Shown here in pieces: positions 39,028-42,565 of a DNA stretch of 42,565 nucleotides (positions are counted from its first letter, which is position 1; each line of letters opens with the position of its first letter). A program made the position numbers and the translations under genes. The notes beneath the pieces are model-generated. The model was not told the origin of the DNA, searched no databases, and saw only the letters and a program-made list of their open reading frames with translations. The DNA is taken from positions 1 through 42,565 of the forward strand of contig CAIZDL010000010.1 of assembly GCA_903931735.1 (NCBI GenBank), given 5' to 3'. This DNA is from an uncultured Rhodospirillales bacterium (GTDB lineage: Bacteria > Pseudomonadota > Alphaproteobacteria > Azospirillales > Azospirillaceae).

Positions 39028-40131
39028 TTAGTTGATCACCGAGGCGGTCGCCGGCAGATTTTGGACCGGGCCAACCAGATTTTCAGTGTAGATCACTTCG
39101 GTCGGGGCCATTTTTACCGAGCGCTCCGTCATGGATGCCGCCTCATCGGTGCGGCCAAGCGCACTCAGGACTTCGGCCCAACTGGCATAAACATCGGCAA
39201 ACCCAGGGTCCGTGGCCGCGGACTGGCGAAATTTGGCGAACGCCTGCTCATATTGACCGGTCAGCGCTTGAGTGAACCCCCACTCGCTATAGGTGGCTGC
39301 CACGGTCGCCGTCGAGGCATCGCCGCGACGATTCTCGATCACCGAACGGAATCGCTCGATCGCCTCTTGGTTGTGGCCCTGGCGAGTCAACACCACACCC
39401 CAGTTGAGCATCGGCGAGGCAAAATTCGGATCGATAGCCAATGCCGCCTGAAACTTCTCAATCGCCCCGGCCCGGTCGGCCTGTTGATACAGCACCATAC
39501 CCCACAGGTTGTAGAGCCATTTGCGGTTGGGACTGGTTTTCTTTTCCGGATCAGTCAGCTCGCTCTGAATGATCTCCAAAGTCGGAGTGTAGTCTCTGGT
39601 TTTAAAATCTTTGCGGAACTGATAGGCCGCTACAATATAAGGGTCAATCATCCGCATCGCCTCATAGGCGGTGACCTTAATCAGTTTATCGAGCTGATCG
39701 GGCGGGGTCTTGACAATGATGTGTCGGGACTTCTGGTGAGAGCCATGGCCCCGAAGAACCATTTCCAGGTCTTTACCAGAAACAATAACATCACCGGAAA
39801 AGCGGAACGGAATAAGGCCGGCGGTCTCTTGAGCCACGCGCATCAGCGGCGTTACCTTCATGAAGTCCGCAAGGACGGCGATAGCGCCTTTATGGCCAGA
39901 TAACTGTAGTTGGCGAGCCTCTGCGCGCGACTGCGCCAAACGCTCGATTTCATGCATTTCGTCGGCCAGATGCTTGACAACGACCTCAGGCGTATAACCA
40001 TTCGCGGCCGAGGCCACGGCCGCCGGCAGCGTGATTTTGTCGATAACAACCGTCTGGGTGTCGGTTACCACGGCAAAGCCGAACGCCAATGCCGCCATGG
40101 TCAGTGGAACGGATAAAAAGCCCAGGTCCAT
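39028..40131 (-). CDS. Membrane-anchored TPR protein, copy 2
   Basis: The 367-residue upstream partner of the pair, preceded by GGGAG. Same plan as copy 1: N-terminal helix (LTMAALAFGFAVVT), unassigned domain with LPAAVASAANGYTPEVVVKH, GLIPFRFSGDVIVSGKDLEM and VLRGHG, then TPR-like repeats (LYNLWGMVLYQQADRAGAIE, FQAALAIDPNFASPMLNWGV, ATDPGFADVYASWAEVLSAL). Alignment by eye is continuous from the helix to the last residues (YTENLVGPVQNLPA versus FTDNLVGRIKDLPA), so this is a whole-gene duplication followed by divergence. First gene of the minus-strand unit, divergent from the FYDLN_acid gene. Confidence 0.85.
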   Translation of the reverse strand: MDLGFLSVPLTMAALAFGFAVVTDTQTVVIDKITLPAAVASAANGYTPEVVVKHLADEMHEIERLAQSRAEARQLQLSGHKGAIAVLADFMKVTPLMRVAQETAGLIPFRFSGDVIVSGKDLEMVLRGHGSHQKSRHIIVKTPPDQLDKLIKVTAYEAMRMIDPYIVAAYQFRKDFKTRDYTPTLEIIQSELTDPEKKTSPNRKWLYNLWGMVLYQQADRAGAIEKFQAALAIDPNFASPMLNWGVVLTRQGHNQEAIERFRSVIENRRGDASTATVAATYSEWGFTQALTGQYEQAFAKFRQSAATDPGFADVYASWAEVLSALGRTDEAASMTERSVKMAPTEVIYTENLVGPVQNLPATASVIN

Positions 40132-40442
40132 CGCACGTCTCCCTGCGCCTGCCAGCTCTGCCTTAATTCAGGCGGTCGCGCCGACGATCAATACAGCAGC
40201 ACGGGGCAATCTTCCACGAATTTAATAACCCCACTTTTGCCTCCGAGGCTGCGCCGATTGCCCGATACGGGGCCTTTGCGCCGAGTTTGGGGGGGACCTG
40301 CGCAATTTAGATTTTGACAAGTGCGCGCGGCCATGGCACACGGCCCAACAGAATTGTTGCAGCGCCTTCGGGCGCTGTTCCCAACGAGGCCCCGTTACCC
40401 GCCGATGTCGTCGGGAATCGTGGAAGACACGGAGGACGAAGC
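40132..40442. other. Divergent intergenic region, no gene seen
   Basis: This 311-bp gap separates the divergent TPR gene and the FYDLN_acid gene. It should hold both promoters, but I see no convincing -35/-10 pair. A small hairpin GCGCCTTCGGGCGC lies near 40362-40375. An open frame runs from 40314 into the FYDLN_acid gene, yet the downstream GTG has the better ribosome binding site. Confidence 0.5.
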
Positions 40443-40829
40443 GTGGTAAAACCGGATTGGGGCATAAAGCGTATCTGCCCGAGTTGCGGCGCGCGCTATT
40501 ACGATCTGCGTAAAGATCCGCCGGTATGCCCAACTTGTGGCGCCGAATTTGATCCGGAAGCGCTCTTAAAATCGCGCCGCGCCCGCCCGACTCCCGCCGA
40601 AGAGCATATCAAAAAGCAGCCGTTGCCCCTTCAGGCCACCCTCGGCGTTGAAGTGGACGACGATGCCACCGATTTGGTGGATGCCGACGATACTCTGCCC
40701 GTTGGCGATCTGGAGGAGGACGCCGACGATGAGGAGGACGTTCTGATCGAAGACGCCTCTGAACTGGGTGAAGACGACATGGGCGAGGTCGTCGTCGACG
40801 GTAACGACGAGGACGAGGAAGGGCGCTAA
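40443..40829 (+). CDS. FYDLN_acid (TIGR02300) family protein
   Basis: The GTG at 40443 follows GGAGG by eight bases and yields 128 residues. The N-terminus WGIKRICPSCGARYYDLRKD and PPVCPTCGAEFDPEALLK contains two CxxC pairs (a zinc ribbon) and the family's FYDLN-like motif as YYDLRKD. The remainder is highly acidic and low in complexity (EDADDEEDVLIEDASELGED). The family is confined mostly to alphaproteobacteria and has no established function. In related genomes it precedes a tRNA-Ala and aroA; here the tRNA follows but aroA does not. Confidence 0.92.
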   Translation: MVKPDWGIKRICPSCGARYYDLRKDPPVCPTCGAEFDPEALLKSRRARPTPAEEHIKKQPLPLQATLGVEVDDDATDLVDADDTLPVGDLEEDADDEEDVLIEDASELGEDDMGEVVVDGNDEDEEGR

Positions 40830-41015
40830 AAAAGGAGATGGTCGGAGGTCGCATTTTTCCCTTGCACCTCCCCCCCACCTTGATCAATAACACTTCCACG
40901 AACGGCGCTGGCGCGCATCGGCCGGATAAACGAACTCCAGGGCTTACCGATCCGCCAAACGACGTTAAAAGCTTTCGCGGCCAAGTGCAGTAACGCACTC
41001 TAGCCGCATCGGTTT

Positions 41016-41091
<76 letters not shown>

Positions 41092-41099
41092 ATTAAATC

Positions 41100-41139
41100 A
41101 AGGAGTTAGCAAGAAATTGCTAACTCCTTGTGCGTTTCT
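41100..41139 (+). terminator. Hairpin terminator of tRNA-Ala
   Basis: A perfect 13-bp stem AAGGAGTTAGCAA / TTGCTAACTCCTT with a GAAA tetraloop (41100-41129), followed by GTGCGTTTCT. The trailing T-run is short, but the stem is very stable and AT-richer than local DNA. Confidence 0.7.
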
Positions 41140-41696
41140 AAGCCTAAGGTTGTCACAACCGAACTAAGATATTTGAGCATTTTCAATGGGTTATTTTTGG
41201 GCTTAGCCTGTCATCATTATACAAGCCCGTATACAAGGCTCAAGGAGGCTCAACTCTTTGATCTCAGGAGACGATTAGTCAGTGGCATTTTAGAACAAAA
41301 CAGAAACATAATTTTAGAGCCTACTGGACAAATTTTGTAGAAAATTCTGGTTACGGTGGAACTGCTTAACACTACGGCCGTTCGTATCGTTTTGAGAAGT
41401 GGCCGGCGTAAACGGGCACCCGCAGTATGTTAGTGTGAGCCTCGTCGCATTGTCTCAGAGTGGACGTCGGGCTGTAAACTCCCAGGGCGGATCACAAGGG
41501 TGCTGGCGGCAAAAAATAGTTGCCGTTTCTGGCGTTGATCAACCGACTCGGGACCGATAATTCATTTTACGATGCTCTCGATTGACCGTGTCAGTGTAAG
41601 AGGGCGGCCTGGGGCTCGTCGGGGCAGGTGTTTTCTTTGATGCGAGTCCCCCTAATTATCCAGGCTTATTTATCTCTAAATTTTTGGGTTCCCCCT
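41130..41696. other. Gene-poor, AT-richer segment of unknown origin
   Basis: No supported gene is seen. One 70-residue frame (41128-41340, containing YLSIFNGLFLGLACHHYTSP) has no ribosome binding site, overlaps the tRNA terminator and matches nothing I know. Composition to 41340 is clearly AT-richer than the rest of the window. Around 41389-41415 the sequence AGAAGTGGCCGGCGTAAACG looks like a scrap of an insertion-sequence end, but I cannot assign it. Confidence 0.45.
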
Positions 41697-41725
41697 CTTG
41701 ATGTTCGATGTCTCGTCCCCAATGT
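41697..41725 (+). promoter_or_regulatory. Sigma-32-like heat-shock promoter of hsp20
   Basis: CTTGATG (41697-41703), a 13-base spacer and CCCCAATGT (41717-41725) resemble the RpoH consensus CTTGAAA-N11-16-CCCCATNT with one inserted A in the -10 part. Transcription would start near 41732, giving a leader of about 105 bases before hsp20. Confidence 0.5.
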
Positions 41726-41732
41726 AAGGGAC

Positions 41733-41838
41733 GTCAGAGGACAGGGTGGCTCTGATAATGCAGAACTAAGTCGTGGTCTGTCGGCATGTCAATAATAGTC
41801 GGCCGCGGCGCTGTTGATCGCTCAATGGAGGATCATAT
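41733..41838 (+). promoter_or_regulatory. ROSE-like RNA thermometer in the hsp20 leader
   Basis: The leader ends in a hairpin that buries the ribosome binding site: GATC (41816-41819), bulged G (41820), CTC (41821-41823), loop AATG, GAG (41828-41830), GATC (41831-41834). The UCGCU it contains fits the UYGCU motif with bulged G that defines ROSE thermometers of alphaproteobacterial small heat-shock genes. A first hairpin GTCAGAG / CTCTGAT lies at 41733-41756. The start codon is three bases beyond the stem. Confidence 0.6.
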
Positions 41839-42304
41839 GAATACCTTCGACCTGTCACCACTGTTTCGTTCTACTGTCGGTTTTGACATCCTGAGCCGCA
41901 CTCTTGATGCTGCGCTTGCTCAAACTGAGGATGGTTATCCTCCGTATAATATTGAGAAGACAGGCCAGGATACCTACAGGATTTCCTTGGCTGTGGCCGG
42001 CTTCAAGATTGGTGACCTCGATATTGTAACTCACGAAGGTGTGTTGGCTGTTCGAGGCAGGATTAAGGGTGAGGATGAAAAGACGGTTTACCTCTATCGC
42101 GGGATTGCTGGACGTTCCTTCGAGCGCCGGTTCCAGTTGGCCGACTACGTCGAGGTCAATGGCGCACGGCTGAAAAGCGGCCTCCTTGAGGTCGATTTGG
42201 TGCGTAGGGTTCCCGAGGCACTGAAGGCCCGTCGGATAGAAATCTCCTGTTCACCCGCAGCCGATTCTGCTGTCGAACAGGCATCGATCAGTAAGGCCGC
42301 GTAG
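41837..42304 (+). CDS. Small heat-shock protein, Hsp20/IbpA family
   Basis: A 155-residue alpha-crystallin-type chaperone from the ATG at 41837, preceded by GGAGG; a longer frame from 41786 would swallow the leader. The N-terminus FDLSPLFRSTVGFDILSRTL and DAALAQTEDGYPPYNIEKTG is the IbpA/HspA class A pattern. The crystallin domain has YRISLAVAGFKIGDLDIVTH, YLYRGIAGRSFERRFQLADY and LKSGLLEVDL, and the tail keeps the I-x-I motif (RRIEIS). It binds unfolding proteins and would be induced by heat. Confidence 0.95.
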   Translation: MNTFDLSPLFRSTVGFDILSRTLDAALAQTEDGYPPYNIEKTGQDTYRISLAVAGFKIGDLDIVTHEGVLAVRGRIKGEDEKTVYLYRGIAGRSFERRFQLADYVEVNGARLKSGLLEVDLVRRVPEALKARRIEISCSPAADSAVEQASISKAA

Positions 42305-42316
42305 GCCTTGAGTGTT

Positions 42317-42360
42317 CGGCAGTTGGCGGCTGGTGGGTATTGGCTAGCCGCCGACTGTCG
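42317..42360 (+). terminator. Hairpin terminator after hsp20
   Basis: A 15-bp stem with two G-T pairs, CGGCAGTTGGCGGCT / AGCCGCCGACTGTCG, encloses a 14-base loop and is followed by TTGTGGTTGTT. It begins 13 bases after the hsp20 stop. Confidence 0.75.
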
Positions 42361-42506
42361 TTGTGGTTGTTCGTTTAACTTTCATATTTTGTCGTTTTTG
42401 TTGCCCCATCTCGCGGCCCCATTTGGTCAGGGAGCCGTATTTTTTGTGCGCGGCCCCACTATTAGTGGGAAATGGTTGCGGTTGGTCGCCCATCGTGTAA
42501 GCATAA

Positions 42507-42565
42507 TGGAAAGGTTTACGGGGTTTGGTATGGCACAGAAGCCGGCACAGATTGCATTTGTTCAA
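42507..42565 (+). CDS. Possible start of a gene cut by the window edge
   Basis: An ATG at 42507 opens MERFTGFGMAQKPAQIAFVQ and runs to the last base; a second ATG lies in frame at 42531. No strong ribosome binding site is visible and the fragment is too short to identify. It may be nothing. Confidence 0.2.

Noticed and set aside
38010-39903. Long plus-strand frames opposite the TPR pair (291 and 353 residues)
   Set aside because: They mirror the duplicated TPR genes, explaining their mutual resemblance; no start signals or known motifs.
41113-41129. Hairpin after tRNA-Ala considered as a phage attachment core
   Set aside because: It is a perfect inverted repeat fitting a terminator, and the tRNA 3' end is not repeated elsewhere in the window.
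42344-42565. A 73-residue minus-strand frame at the right edge
   Set aside because: It starts outside or at the edge, spans the region after the hsp20 terminator, has a low-complexity TTTTT tail and no recognisable motif.

Overview
The window looks like chromosomal DNA of a free-living, motile alphaproteobacterium, most likely a Rhodospirillales relative. Pointers to this are the high GC content, a CcrM-type GANTC methyltransferase, a FYDLN_acid (TIGR02300) protein, an ETC complex I subunit-like protein, the gene order D,D-carboxypeptidase - tmk - holB - metG - tatD - MBL hydrolase, and a small heat-shock gene with a ROSE-like leader. The genus is inference; no rRNA is present.

Layout. Positions 1-2080 are a graveyard of broken insertion sequences: fragments resembling IS21 ends and IS701, IS110, IS256, IS630 and IS1182 transposases, none intact. 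Positions 2362-12965 run mostly on the minus strand: tRNA-Arg, an ETC complex I-like protein, tRNA-Pro, a DUF192 protein, hisI, metC, two unrecognised genes, an RcnA-type Ni/Co exporter, an MscS channel fused to a cyclic-nucleotide-binding-like domain, a methyl-accepting chemotaxis protein and a multi-domain CheW-like protein. From 13186 the plus strand carries a triple-PAS GGDEF-EAL protein and then the envelope and housekeeping run rlpA, D,D-carboxypeptidase, tmk, holB, metG, tatD and an MBL-fold hydrolase.

A TPP riboswitch with a well-formed promoter precedes thiOSGC (23038-27236). It is followed by an orphan peptide-type (family 5) solute-binding protein with its own terminator, then livHMGF without an adjacent livK, N-formylglutamate amidohydrolase, rnhB, ccrM (two GANTC sites in its leader), aroK and aroB. 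A strong hairpin separates aroB from a convergent tandem pair of paralogous membrane-anchored TPR proteins. The last part has the FYDLN_acid protein, tRNA-Ala, a roughly 560-bp stretch without a recognisable gene, and an hsp20 gene with a sigma-32-like promoter and a hairpin that sequesters its ribosome binding site.

How the genes work together. The thi genes make the thiazole and pyrimidine halves of thiamine under TPP feedback. livHMGF form a branched-chain amino-acid type importer lacking a local binding protein. aroK-aroB supply the shikimate pathway. The chemoreceptor, CheW-like protein and PAS-GGDEF-EAL protein form a compact signalling island. No phage, CRISPR array or classical defence island is visible. 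The most unusual items are the RNA-thermometer candidate, the TPR pair, the four-hairpin tandem repeat before the carboxypeptidase gene, the 15-bp minisatellite in the CheW-like gene, and the layered IS remnants.
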